From Norana najaformis (Eukaryota > Annelida > Clitellata > Crassiclitellata > Hormogastridae): a stretch of 64,000 nt of DNA. A program made the translations under genes and the position numbers. Shown here one piece after another: positions 34,215-46,600 of this stretch. Below the pieces are notes generated by a model. It worked only from the letters and a program-made list of their open reading frames with translations. It did no database searches and was not told the DNA's origin. Where the stretch lies: NCBI GenBank assembly GCA_964023275.1, contig OZ029917.1, positions 31,262,005 to 31,326,004 of the forward strand. Reading direction: 5' to 3'. Positions within the stretch are counted from its first letter, which is position 1, and every line of letters begins with the position of its first letter.

Positions 34215-36590
34215 GATCTATTTCTCTCTTTCTGTCTATCTGTATGTCTGCATCTGTCTATCTGTATGTATGCCGGCTGTGTAATTTCTCTGTATTGCAG
34301 AAACGCCGTTTATAATCCTTTGTATTGAAAAAGAAAACCTTCAGAATTGTGCATCTGCTCGGCTGGCGTCTGCGGCGTCTCGCAGAGTGATATGCTCTTC
34401 GAATTCCAATACGTTGGATAGAAATAGAATGTTTAAATAGTCGGTTCTGCAATGAATAAAGTCCTTCACTTATCATGAAAATAATATCTAATGTCCACAC
34501 AACACCAACAATCGTATCTAGTAATTACACAAGAAACAGTTCATTAACATATCTAGCTAAGTTAAGTCTACGTTTTACCTGTCCGTATAGCTAAGATTAG
34601 GCCTACTAACCTAATTGTAATATCTATACCAAATGCCTCTCTCGTCGCCATGCAAGAATCACTTGAGCCGCAGATCCCTGTCGCACGAATCAGACAGACT
34701 TTCGCTGTTGGCGTCTTCAAGTGCAAGGAATTCTCTTTCTCATAGTCTCTGTAGAACCATAGGTTGCATTTGACTCTGATGAACGATTGGATTCTCTAGT
34801 CTTTCGTCTCACCAGAAGTCCTTCTCCGCGATTTCGCAGCTTAGTTGAAAAGCCAGACTTTGACGACGATCAAAGCCCTTCACGTTGCTAGTTGATAAAA
34901 CGTCGATCAACCCAACATGGATCCTCTCCAAACCTCAAAATATCATCGCTTGAAAGTTACAGTTCGCTTTTCACTGGGACCTCGAAACTCAAGCGCTTCG
35001 ACAGGTCTTCAACTTCCACCATGACGACATTACCACATGACACAATCGCCGTGAGCAACTATTCGATAACTTAGACACTGTATTTCTTTTCGGTCGTTCT
35101 AGCAGTTCTTTCTCGATTTGATCTGTTGCTCACGGATTAACTTTCATGAGATTCTTACGCCTTCGACAAACTCTGTTCGGCTGAAGTCGCTCTGTTTGCC
35201 CGACAGATTTCGCAAAATCATGGAAACTTAATCATAAAAACAACTTTTTCGGGACTTCAAATGAACACACTCACCAGAGGAGTGTTCCAACCATCTATGC
35301 TCTTGCATTCGGAGTAGAAAGTTAGAAGAACACTTCAGGTCGACACTGCCGTTTGTAGAACTCTACTTACGTAGAAACTGTAGTTGCAGCTCGCTGCTCA
35401 TCAAACTGCTCGAACCTTTTCAATCTTCAGATCGAAACCAAGTATCAGTTAATGCACCGAATGACAAGCGCCGCATACGCTCCGCCTGTGCGACGGTCGC
35501 TTTCCAAGTTCAAAACTTGAAAACTCGCCAGACAGATTGTACGATCGTCTGCTTAACTGATCCAATCCAATGCTTTCCTAAGACGGCTGCCATAAACAGC
35601 CGACGAAATTATATCGTAATACAATTCCAGACTCGATAGTCGACTTCGAATATTAGCATGAACCATTCAGTTGACTGAGATGATATTCGATCCCAGTCTC
35701 TCCAACTTAGAGTAATTGTCATCTGCTCCTTTCTCATCTCATCCGATCGGATGATCCTTATCAACGTTTAGTTTTTTACGGGTTTTCCCTTTTTAATTTT
35801 CCGTGGTGTCACTCTGCCTCTGTGTTCACTTATATTAAGCCTATATATGGTGCCGAACTATCAGTCCTAAGGTGCCGTGTTATGTTATCTTAACGCTTTA
35901 ACTAAATAAGAAGTTACTAAAATAGACCAAACAAGTTGTTTGAATTGAGTGAATCGCTACAATATCTACATCTATCCTAGCATCATTTAGGCTTTACAAA
36001 GAAACAAGCTAACACATCTAACGTAAATGCAACTATAAGAAAATGAGAATGTGATAAATTCGTATATAAGAAAAATCGCCACATCACCCTCCATAAACAG
36101 CTAGCAATGCCTCTTAATCATTTGCTTCAACAGAGGCAACGCACAAACCCTCTGTCATTCTATAACATAAGATGAGGTAAAATAAGCATAGCAAAACACA
36201 ACGTGATTTTGCACAGCAGTACCATATTGCATGGTAGCTGCTCACAGTCGTTGTACTTTAGCATTCAGAAGAGAGGATTTTTGGGAGAATCATTCAGAAG
36301 AGAGGATTTCTCGGATGGTCCTTTAGAAGCCGAACAGACAGCGTTCAGACAAGTTTTCCAGTTCACTGACCATGAAACTACTTTCGTAAATGACTGATCG
36401 GTCGATAGGTTGACAGAGAGACGCAAGACAAAGCAGAGGGGCTCGGTTGGCAGCAGATAGGGAATCGACTTGAAATCATCAAGGGCGACGTTGAATGATC
36501 ATAGCGGCTACACAGCCATCATCATCATCGATCCGGGCGTCGAATCCCAGTCCCGTTCGTCATCGGTCATCGCATTATCAGCCATTCCAG
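34215..36590. other. No gene recognised
   Basis: About 2.4 kb of unique sequence without simple repeats. Neither strand shows a frame with known motifs. Confidence 0.5.
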
Positions 36591-36619
36591 GCAGAAGCCG
36601 GTGTCGAGTAGGGACCACT

Positions 36620-36675
36620 CAACATCGCAGAGCGTTTTCAAGAGAAGTGGCGCCATATAAATGTCAGATTACGTT
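36620..36675 (+). mobile_element. LINE 3'-end remnant without tail
   Basis: TTTTCAAGAGAAGTGGCGCC then ATATAAATGTCAGATTACG matches the 3' end of the LINE copies at 15861-15890 and 48600-48625 (TTGAAGTGGCGCTTTATAAA, then TGTCAGATTAC), but the CAATTA tail is lost. Confidence 0.6.
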
Positions 36676-37722
36676 ACGCTGAATGTGCAGGGTAAGAGAG
36701 CATGATGGCCCTTGCGATTGCGCAACTGCGACCCTTGCCCCATTTAAGGCAATTGAGAGCCCTGTGTAAACTGGCAGAACAAGTGCCAGCATATTGATAA
36801 TCGCGCTTGTTTGTGTGATGCGTTGGGGAGAGGAGAAGAAGGAGAGTTCATCTGAAACAAGGCAGCGGGTACAGCGTTCGTTCAAGGACAACTGTACCCG
36901 ATTATCAAGAAGGAAGAGTTCGAGCTGCAACTCATGTCATTTCGAAGCAACAGCAAGTTCGATCGCCTGATTTGGTTAAATGTCGAGGCTCAGTTGTAGG
37001 TGGAAGCTTGTCTAATTTTGACTCGAAATGTGACCTATTCAGGCGATTGAACTTGCTTGAACACTTCATTTTTCGTAATCGGATAGAACGGAGGCAAATA
37101 ACTCTTTCAACTCAGAGTCTACGGTTCGAACCCGGTGAGTACACTGAGTCGTACCAGATCGGCAAATTTGTTGTCAAGCGATGTAAATCAAACTCGGTTG
37201 GTGGCAGCGGTGCAATCGCGTCATCTCCCTTTAGCTGTTCATCACAAGATTCAGCAACAAGTGCCGAGATGGCTGGTCATGTTGAACCCGTTCTTTGCAC
37301 CACTAAGGTTGCTTAGTCAAGGAATGTTTGGCCGAAACATTACGTCTTTTGGATTTGTATCGTCGCATCTTTCGTTCTAGTCTAATTTCGCCTCATTCCT
37401 ATAATTTTTCGTTTTTTCCTGTTCTTTCACCTTCTGTTCGTCCAAACATGACCCTTGGCTATCCTTCGAAAATTTGAATCTCGGTTTAGCACGATCCGTA
37501 CACGGGAACTTTAAATGGCGTGGCGTCCATTTAAACGGGCAGCGGTGTCAGGATCTCGCTACATCAATTCATTGCAAAAATGAGCAGGGTAGAGGCTATA
37601 CATTCGCTATAGAAAAGAATATAATTTATAACTATAATTATAAGAGGAGGGCGACGGCAACGGCCTTTGATGTCATAAGCTGTCGTTAAACATTGGAACT
37701 TCTACTACTGGTATAGAAAAAC

Positions 37723-38364
37723 GTGTACATTTACTACATTTACCCTTTCGGCATCTTAACGTTGGGTTCCTTCTACTTACATTCCTCATTCTTCCTTGTT
37801 ATTCCCTCCGCTTTCCTCTCCGCTTACTACACTTCCTTTTCTTTGTTTTTGCTTTGCTTTCTTCCAACTAAAGACCCACTCGCAGCGCCCATCTTCCATC
37901 TATTTCGTCCTAACTTATCCTTCGCCTTCCTACTTTCTGTCTCCATTGCAATCGGCTTCTCATACTATTTTTTTGGTGTATACTTGCTCGGTTTCTTCTT
38001 TCACTGCTCATTCCTTTTTATAATTCTCCTCTTTATGTTCGATCTCCTGTCCTTCTTTCTTCTTTCTTTCTGCTTTTTCTCCTCTGGTGAAATGATGACA
38101 AGCCTTGTCGATTCATCTTCTAATGCACTTAAGATTTTCAAGCCATTGACAGGTTGTAAACCATTCCAATCTTTCCTCCGTCGTTCGCTCTTTTCCAGTT
38201 TTTTCACGTCTTCCAATCAGTTTTTCGACTCTATTCATGGAAGACATAATTCGGCCTTTGAAATCCACCCCAAGCGCAGTCTTCTCTTTGTTCACTTGAA
38301 TCTATCCACCAAAGATTCGTCCTTTCTAACCAACAATTCCATTTATCTCTTTCTCGTTCGTTGA
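37723..38364 (+). other. 213-codon pyrimidine-rich ORF, unassigned
   Basis: The longest frame outside tandem repeats. Its first 120 codons are extremely Phe/Leu/Ser/Tyr-rich and could pass for membrane segments; the last 90 are mixed (SSNALKIFKPLTGC, SIHGRHNSAFEIHPKRSLL). The strand is pyrimidine-rich throughout, which by itself produces such residues and keeps frames open. The minus strand also has two long open pieces with Lys/Glu-rich composition. I cannot match it to a family. Either an orphan gene, a decayed element or chance. Confidence 0.2.
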
Positions 38365-40870
38365 TTTCAACTTCAAACAGGCCGAAATAATATTATAGCC
38401 ATTCTATATACGCAGATAACATATAAAGGCATACCATAGTTGTTACTAACGTGAGCGTGTATATGAAGGCCTATGTGTGTATATATATAGATATATCATG
38501 GTTCATGAGAAACTTTATGCTGCCATTTGATTTTCCACCGATTCGGCATTCATTCGCAGTCGGATCCATTTCTATTACTGCTGCTGCTGCTGCTTTTGCT
38601 TCTGCTGCTACTGCTGCTGCTGTTGCTGATTCGTTCAACAAATCCGTTTTTTTTCATTCCTATAGTTCCGTCTGACTGTTTTATCTGCTTCAGCTAGACG
38701 TTCAATTTGCAGCCCATCCTCAGCATCATGCTTCGTTTGCATGGCTCAGTCGAGTTCCGCTGTCTGCAGGTATGCCTCCTTCCTTCGTCCATTATCGTCC
38801 TTTCGTCCGTTTTTCCTCTTTTCATCCTTCTTTTGTCCTCTCGTTCTTCCTTCGTCCTTTTCATCATTTCTTCTTCGTCCTGATTCCTTTGCCTTTCTAT
38901 CTAACATTAAACGATGGTTCTGTTCATTCAAGTGAACAAAAATTTACGTTATAATTCGTTATCCTGCTCCTCTTTCCGTTGCTCCTCCTGCTACCTATTC
39001 CTTCTTGTCTCTGTCCTTCACTTCTTCCTCTATCCCTTCTGCTGATTGATTCATGCCAACCACCTGCAATCCTCCAATTCTGTCAAGCGCATGCGTGGCG
39101 GTATATAATATGTTATTCGTTCGTCCTACGCTTCTTTGATCATCGTGCATAACTATTCCTTCCATCAATTCGTCGAAGCAAATATATAATTCGCCATCCG
39201 CACTTGATACATACGTGTATACATATCGATTCTGTTGACCTGCACGCAGCCAGTTCTCCTCCTTCCTTCTTCTGCTTGGTCTTCTTCTCCTCCTGTTCGT
39301 CAGTCTGTTGCTCTGTCTGCAGCTCTTCTTCCTGCCCTCTTCCCCACTCCAACCCAGCCTACAACGAGCCACGGCCACCGCCCGCCCAACCCACGTCCAT
39401 TCGACAGATTAATCACTGAGCGACAACAGCGCTAAGACTAAAACTCTAAAAATTGTAAAACCAATTAATTTTGGATAATATCAGGCGACAAACGTCGTCT
39501 TTCATTCTTCCATATATTACTTTAATACATCTACAACGGTCATATATATTTTATATACAATTCTATACACATAAATATCATCTTGTAATAAAACATAAAA
39601 TAACTATAACGGTCACAATTATTTATTATACATGTTGCATTATATATATATACGTATTAGGATGGTCCAAAAATTTATAGTTTAAGTTCCTTGTTGAAAC
39701 AGACCATTGCAGTTCATTTATTAGAACAATGATATACTGAAATTTCAGGTAAAATTGAACCATAGGTGGAGGTCATACAAGTCGGTCAAAGATTTCTGTT
39801 TATATTTCTGTTTATTTCTATTTTCTGTTTATACAGATTATTTATACGGCTTCGTGGCAAACAAACTAGAATCATTACACAAACATAACGAAATATGTAT
39901 TTTACTATGAGTTAAACTGTCAGTATTAGATTACTGTCCTGAAGCAATAGTTTAATTCAGCGGTGACTGACTCCAGAAGCTAGGAAGTGAATGGCTCGAG
40001 ATGACGTTTTGTCCAGAAATATGATTATTATCTTCAAGACTTCTTTGAAGTCATCTATTATGACCCCTGCATTTAATGAGCGCCGCTATCTAATGATTAA
40101 GCTCCAATGAATTGCGCTGAGCAACAGTACGTGAAGGATTTGTTCAAGGTCTTTACACATTAACTACCTCGGGAGGCTAGAACCCTTACTGTGGGGTGTT
40201 TGACTTCCATGTTTGTCTCTGCGAAGGCAATAACTCACTCGCTTCCTGAACTCAATAATCTCGGCCAGATCCGCTGCTGTCTGCAAACCACTCTGGTCAA
40301 TCCAGCACCAATTGTCTTGGAAAAGATAAAACATGGCAGGTATCCTATAAAAAGGGCAAAATTAAAAAGGGCAAAATCTGAAGAATTGTAAATGCCGTAT
40401 CTGATTATTTGCCCCTTCTCCATACAGAGTAATTTAGCACGGTCTTTAGTGGGCAAACCCTCACTTATACGCAAGATGAGCGAGTTAAGGACTAGTCCTG
40501 TGGGCACGCCATCTGCTTGCTAGGAGCTCTTCACTGGCATTGGCGCTTCCGGATAAAGCCTACAGTTGATGTGGAGCAATTTCAAGGACCACACTATTAA
40601 GGAGACTGTTGCTCTGTGTACATGTTAAGCATTGCTTAGAGACACGACGGAGACAGAATAGTAGACTTAGAAGCCAGTACAGACCACATCACCTACTCAG
40701 CGTGTCCCATCTAATCTCACCTGATGACATAGATATCAATGACGGCGCTATCATCATAAACAACGAATAGAACGATCTTCGATCTGCATTTCAAACAGGA
40801 ATTGAGGCCCTTGGACTGGAATTCAGAGCAAGGGGAACTGCAATGCTTTCGGCTGAACACTGCATAGATG
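38365..40870. other. No gene recognised
   Basis: Contains a CTG-rich patch (38578-38630), a TCC/TTC-rich patch (38770-38900) and TA-rich DNA (39460-39660). Open frames are short and antisense to one another. Confidence 0.5.
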
Positions 40871-40938
40871 GATATAGGACAACGAAGGACAACGAAGGAT
40901 AACGAAGGACAAGGAAGGACAACGAAGGACAACGAATG
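40871..40938. repeat. 10-bp GGACAACGAA repeat, 6 copies
   Basis: GGACAACGAAGGACAACGAA continues with single-base variants (GATAACGAAG, GACAAGGAAG) to 40938. Confidence 0.93.
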
Positions 40939-41608
40939 GCATCACATCATCGATACTCTACGCTCGTCTGGCTTCGCTCCAGAAACCCATACGGAAGGCT
41001 GTAATTCTGTCCGTCCGTTTGTTGATTAGTCTGTCTGTCTGTCTGCATTGCTGTCCGCCTCCGTATATCTGTCTGTTGTGCATGACTGTCTGACAAACTG
41101 TTTGTCTTCCTGTCTTTTGGTCAGTCTGTAGACATCTGTCGGTTTGTCTGTCCTTCTGTCTGTCCTTCTGTTTGTTTGTCTGGATGGATGGATAACGTAT
41201 GGCGTAATGTAGTTTACTGCATCGTCTCTGATTATCGGAGCGTTAGTTCTGCTTCCGTTGTTGAGATATTCGGAATTATCAGCTCTTTCAGTCTATCGTG
41301 GCGTCGCACATGTGAGTCTTTTAGAAAGCAGCACAGACTGCACTGATGACTGAATCACGCACTGCTGCACTTTTTACTCATTCACTTGCACATTCATTTA
41401 CTCACTCCTCTATTACTGCTAAATGCAACACTGCTTTTTGTGCATACACAAATACATGTGATGCGTTGATATGCTTCGTTCATGTTGTATTATATTTCAA
41501 TTCTGATATTTACTCATTTAGGGAGTTGATGGTTGGCTAATGCAATGGCAGATACGCATTGATTTAAAATGCTTCATTGTCTTTGTGATTCTATGCGTGA
41601 ATACTTAT

Positions 41609-41935
41609 ATACATACATATCATACATACATATATACATATCACACATACATACATACATGCATACATACATATATACATACATACATATCATACATGCA
41701 TATATACATACATACATATCATACGCACATGCATACATACGCATCATACATACATGCGTACATACATACATGCATACATGAATACATGCATACATACATG
41801 CAGAAATACAGATATATACATACATACAATACATACATACATACACACATACATAACATACATATATACATACATACATACATGACATACATATATACAT
41901 ACATATCATACATATAGACATATCATACACACAAA
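41609..41935. repeat. (CATA)n microsatellite, interrupted
   Basis: ACATACATAC with ATATATAC and CATGCATA variants across about 325 bp. Tyr/Ile/His frames here are artefacts. Confidence 0.95.
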
Positions 41936-42641
41936 TTTTACACAAAATGTTTCTTACTAAAACGAAACCATTTGAGAGGGTGAGAATTACAAATTTCTAA
42001 AATGAGAAAATTAGGGCCATCCTACTGTGTATGTTATAAGATTGTTGTGTAATGGACGGTTATTCGCTGTCGAATTAATAACACGCACAATGCGTATGTC
42101 TTTGCATTGTCCATGTTGGAACTATATGAATATCCAGATAACTATATGCACATAATAAATGCGGTGTAATTTGCCTTATTATTTGAACAACATACTGGAA
42201 TTTATCGATGTTGTTACTGCAGCTGCTGGTTATGCTGATGATGATTATGCGGATATGGTGTTACTTGCGTTTGATGTGGGACTGTTTCATGTATAAGCGA
42301 CAATCAAAATAATAATCGTTGACTGGATGATCATAAATGACCCAAGTATTCACTTGGACGAGTGATTTTTGTCAGACGATCCACCTATACATCAAAAGAA
42401 GAGAGAAGAGCTACATGCGCACTTGGCCGTCATCGCATTTGTTACTGTGCAGTCAAATTCAACCTCTCTCTTTTTTCTCTCCTCTCTCTGTCCCTCTGTC
42501 TCCCTGTCTCTGTCTGTCTCTCTCTCTCGTTTCTATGCCTTTCAAAACCCTGTCTGGGTTTCAAATCCATGTGCATCATGTGATGCTGTCAACCATTGCT
42601 ATACACAAAGCAAGTTTCATTCATTCGTTCGGTTGCTGGAC
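41936..42641. other. No gene recognised
   Basis: Unique AT-rich DNA, with a short CT tract at 42465-42530. Confidence 0.5.
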
Positions 42642-43010
42642 TATTATGTGTAGGCCTATGTCTGTTATGTGTAGGCCTATGTCTGTTATGTGTAGGCCTA
42701 TGTCTGTTATGTGTAGGCCTATGTCTGTTATGTGTAGGCCTATGTCTGTCATGTGTAGGCCTATGTCTGTTATGTGTAGGCCTATGTCTGTTATGTGTAG
42801 GCCTATGTCTGTTATGTGTAGGCCTATGTCTGTTATGTGTAGTCCTATGTCTGTTATGTGTAGGCCTATGTCTGTTATGTGTAGGCCTATGTCTGTTATG
42901 TGTAGGCCTATGTCTGTCATGTGTAGGCCTATGTCTGTTATGTGTAGGCCTATGTCTGTTATGTGTAGTCCTATGTCTGTTATGTGTAGGCCTATGTCTG
43001 TTATGTGTGT
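42642..43010. repeat. 21-bp satellite, GTAGGCCTATGTCTGTTATGT, about 17 copies
   Basis: Near-perfect tandem array. Variants are GTAGTCC at 42839 and 42965 (126 bp = 6 units apart) and CTGTCATGTG in two units 168 bp = 8 units apart. Each unit carries the palindrome TAGGCCTA. All frames are open because the unit length is a multiple of three and lacks stops in some frames. Confidence 0.97.
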
Positions 43011-43127
43011 TTTTACGCCATAAAAATCGCACCCGTTATGTGATCTTTTCGTACTTAATCTGCTCCGAGAGTCCTTTGTTTTCAGGTGTAGACTTACTTG
43101 AAATAGAGGAACATGCATTTGTCTGGA

Positions 43128-43228
43128 TGGCCTATGTCTGTTATGTGTAGGCCTATGTCTGTTAGGTGTAGGCCTTTGTCTGTTATGTGTAGGCCTATGT
43201 TATGTGTAGGCCTTTGTCTGTTATGTAT
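43128..43228. repeat. Outlying copies of the 21-bp satellite
   Basis: Four to five more diverged units (GGCCTTTGTCTGTTATGTGT etc.), separated from the main array by about 115 bp of non-repeat sequence. Confidence 0.9.
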
Positions 43229-43762
43229 GTATATCTGTATCATGTCTGTATGTCATTAAATATGTGGACATTTGTTTAAGCCCATGCCTGTAGATGCAGT
43301 AAATATTTCTGGTATCAAATAAGTGTTTCCCGTCCTTTCCTGTTTGACACGGTGGCAGGTAGACAATTCCCACGCCATCAAGCACACGCAGACATATGAA
43401 AATCTACTGACGAACACTTGGTTCGTTGTTATTGGGTATGCGCCTCAGTCGAAAGATCCATCAATATGAACCCAAAGTACTGAAGCCTATGGTTCATGCG
43501 AAGAGGAGGTGTGAGTAGCTAAACCCTACCGTGCTGCCATATCAGAGTGACACTCTTCTCTCACGGAACAATAACCGCTCAAGGACCGTGAAATTGAAAA
43601 ATAGCAGCCAGTTGGATCCAACTGAGACGAACGAACGACCAACGAGGGTCGAGGGCGAGGGACGGAGGGAGTCCTATTCTCCATGGCCTCTACAAAACCC
43701 CCTCCTTAGATCGACGTCCGTATGTGGGCGTTGACCTACTCGGCTGGTCTGGTATCTAGCAT

Positions 43763-44045
43763 AAGTAAGTAAGTAAGCAAGTAATTAATTAATTAAGTAA
43801 GTAAGTAAGTAAGTAAGTAAGCAATGCATTTGTTAACACGCCATATGTCCATCAGCTGAGCGAGGAATCGTAGACCTGGGTGGGTCACAGCAGACACCAA
43901 AAGCAAGGTGGTACAAATAGGTCTCAAGCAGCTTTACGAACATGTCTAGCGAGGTTCTTTTGTGAGAGTACGGTAAACAGGGAGTGCATTCCAGAGGCCT
44001 GGCGCAGAATTACTGAATCCGAACTAATTAGTCGTATTGAAATTA
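43763..44045 (-). mobile_element. LINE 3' fragment with (CTTA)n tail
   Basis: The minus strand gives FSNSAPGLWNALPVYRTLTK in one frame, the Ala-Pro-x-Leu-Trp-Asn-Ala/Ser-Leu-Pro block found near the C-terminus of Jockey/CR1-group RTs. Further 3' are the sequence shared with 17405-17578 and a long CTTA/ATTA tail at 43763-43823. It is 5'-truncated near 44045. Confidence 0.72.
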
Positions 44046-44159
44046 GCTCTAATTAGTTGCCATGAAAATCATCGGACGTCTATGTTTTCGGTCGTTGTCA
44101 CCAAAGAATTGTCAGCCATGTTGCACCTACTACAGCCTTTGTGTATTCATATTGTCCAG

Positions 44160-44261
44160 TGATGTGCAAAATATTATTTTGAAAATAGTAGTTTTATTTT
44201 TTAAATACGAAATAGTATTTTTGTATTATTTAGTTTAGTATTTTCAACATTCTTTGAAATA
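44160..44261. other. AT-rich segment resembling a hAT-type end (weak)
   Basis: Begins CAGTGATGTGCAAAATATTA at 44163, followed by TATTTT-rich repeats of the kind seen in hAT-derived MITEs, and is cut off by the LINE that starts at about 44262. No matching inverted end was found, so this is only suggestive. Confidence 0.2.
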
Positions 44262-45690
44262 AAGTATTTTTTAATTGTAATTGTAATTTGAGATTTTTAA
44301 AACGCCTCTTAGAGATTAAACTCAACAGAGGTGCTTCCAACCCGAAAAAGCAAAATCACTGTTCAACAGTACAGTCTTCAGGCGCCTGCGGAACATTGAA
44401 AGGGGGAGAGAAAGGAACTCAATTTTTGAGGGAGACGATTCCAGCAAGTGGGACCAACGTAGGCGAAGCTTCTGGACTGGGCAGTAGCGGTGCGCATTCG
44501 AGGGACAAACAGGAGATCTTGAAAGCCGAGCGAAGGGCACTACGGCCCGGCAACGAGGAGACCAAAGTGCAGAAGTCAATGAGGTAAAGGGGAGCAGAGC
44601 CAGGAACACAATTGCGCATGAGGGAAAGGATCTTAAAGTGGAAACGCTGCTGGACGGGGAGCCAGTGAAGAGTGTCACGAATATAAGACGAGATGTGGCC
44701 ATACTTTGGAATGCCCCCTATGAGACGAGCAGCAGAGTTGAGCACAGATTGTAGCTTAGCCGTGTTGGCAAGCGATAGACCGGTAAAGATGGAGTTCCCA
44801 AAGTCAACCGTGGTGCAAATGAGGGCATGGACCAGAGTGGAGATAGCGTGAAAGGAAAGAGTACGGTGAATGGTACGGAGCGGACGAAGATGGTAAAAAC
44901 AAGAGCGAGAGACGCTGTTAACATGAGCAGACAGGGTAAGCTCCTGATCCAACACAACCCCGAGATTCCGGACCGTAGTAGAGAAAGAGATATCCGGAAA
45001 TCTCTGGCGTAAGGAAGAGAGATTGATCTTGGCGAGCTGCAAGCGGCCACCAAGCCAGATGAACTGGGTCTTGTTACAGTTCAAACATAGGCGATTGGAG
45101 GACATCCATAGGTCAAGGACAGAGGTGGCGTCGAGAATCCTCTGGACAAGGGCAGGGGCCGCCTCCGTCGGACCATGGGCATAAGTCTGGGTGTCGTCTG
45201 CATACTGAAGGACGGCAACACTCAGTGGGAGGAGGGTCCGATCTAGATCAGAGGTATATAAAAAATACAGAGAGTAGCTAGGACGGAACTCTGGAGGGGA
45301 CCAAAAAAGACGGGAGACCATAGGGACCGCGAGAACCCAAAAACGACAGATTGAAAGCGGTCTGAGAGGAATGACCGAAACCAGATGAGGGCAGAACTAG
45401 TTATGCTAAAGGAAATCTCCAAACGCTCCAATACGATGGAGTAATCAACAGTATCAAAAGCAGCACTTAACTCGAAAAGAGTCAGAAGGGTGACCTGCCT
45501 GCAATCAATAGCCCCAAATACGTCAGCAAGAAGACGAGACATAATTGATTCGGTGGAATGGTATTTCCTGAAAATACGTTTTACAAAATACTTTCTAGCT
45601 GGAGACGAGAAACTGTTTAGTACCCAAGTATGATGAACCATAATTTAAATAATCTTCGGTACCAGTTCTGGTTTGGACTTGTTTATTTCA
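44262..45690 (-). pseudogene. CR1-like non-LTR retrotransposon, RT region, decayed
   Basis: The minus strand carries RKYHSTES, motif A (LFELSAAFDTVDYSIVLERL), motif C (VLQYADDTQTYAHGP, YADD at about 45193-45204), RLCLNCNKTQFIWLGG, NLGVVLDQELTLSAHV and RLIGGIPKYGHISSYI, LHWLPVQQRFHFKILSLMRN. Two frame changes separate motif A from motif C and the thumb from the C-terminus. It ends in a TTACAA tail at about 44262-44286. The endonuclease and ORF1 are missing. It is closely related to, but a different subfamily from, the copy at 48573-49518. Confidence 0.92.
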
Positions 45691-46400
45691 GCAATGATAC
45701 CCATTGTTTTGCGAGTTTACTTTTCAGTCTAAAACTGCGACTGCAACTTTTGAGACAGTATGCTTAGCTTACACTAACTTAAAGTCACTTTTCAGTATTT
45801 CACTTATTCCACTGTGTTGTTCTGACCTAACGTGTAGCATAATGTCACTACTGTAATATCACCATATTTTAGCTAATTGTAAGATTGAAACTTGTTCTTG
45901 TCTTGGTTTAAATGTCTTTTGAAGATTTACTTACTTACTTATTTATTTAAAGCAAGCATATATATCTATACGTGTATATATGCCTCTGTTTATATTTTCC
46001 TGGGGCCATAGCAATCCCTTAATTCCGCGACAATTGAGCTCGTATAATTAGCTAAATATCGTGGATAATGCATGTGGAATGTAACTGTTTGTCCGTCTGC
46101 TGCATGTCCTTCCAATTTGCCAGCCATTGCATTAACTCTTAATATTTCCATTGATTGGCCGTTCCTTTCTTCCTTCCTTCCGTTCGTTCGTTCGTCTGCT
46201 CGTTCGTCTGTTCGTACTGCGGCTAATTAAGCAAAATGGCGCCATCGCATTAATCACAATTACAAAGCAGCAAAAGTTGCACTCCACTTTCAACGCTTGC
46301 TCAACAGAACGGCAGGTGTAGTTGGACGAGATAGGCGAACGAGTAAAGATCCCGTCCCTGCACTATATCCCTGGAGGATGCACTCATTTCCTTTTCTTGG
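45691..46400. other. No gene recognised; LINE-like tail at 45925-45955
   Basis: GAAGATTTACTTACTTACTTA at about 45920 resembles a CTTA-type LINE tail on the plus strand, but the preceding 200 bp show no RT motif I can read. Confidence 0.4.
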
Positions 46401-46409
46401 ACCTCTGAG

Positions 46410-46600
46410 CCGGCAGTGGACGAATCCCGTGGATCTGGACAATGGGTCAGTGAAAAGCAGGACTTGCCGGTACAAAATTTACTTCTTGGTGACAGAGGCA
46501 GCGTGTGCACAAACAACTTTGCCCAGGGTCGTAACACGGACTCCGTTCAATAGGCTCGAACCGAAATCGTTAGATTACAGATATAGTTTGTACACATTCA
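46410..46600 (-). mobile_element. tRNA-related SINE fragment (tentative)
   Basis: On the minus strand GGTTCGAGCC at 46562-46553 is a perfect RNA polymerase III B-box, followed by GGAGTCCGTGTTACGACCCT, GGGCAAAGTTGTTTGTGCAC and CTCTGTCACCAAGAAGTAAA. This is the layout of common marine invertebrate SINE bodies (a B-box, then a conserved GGGCAAAGT/CACCCAGGTGTAAA-like domain). The A-box half is unclear. Overlapping open frames on both strands are probably incidental. Confidence 0.4.

Noticed and set aside
44160-44261. hAT-type end CAGTGATGTGCAAAATATTA
   Set aside because: No opposite terminus or target duplication found, so it is kept only as a weak feature.
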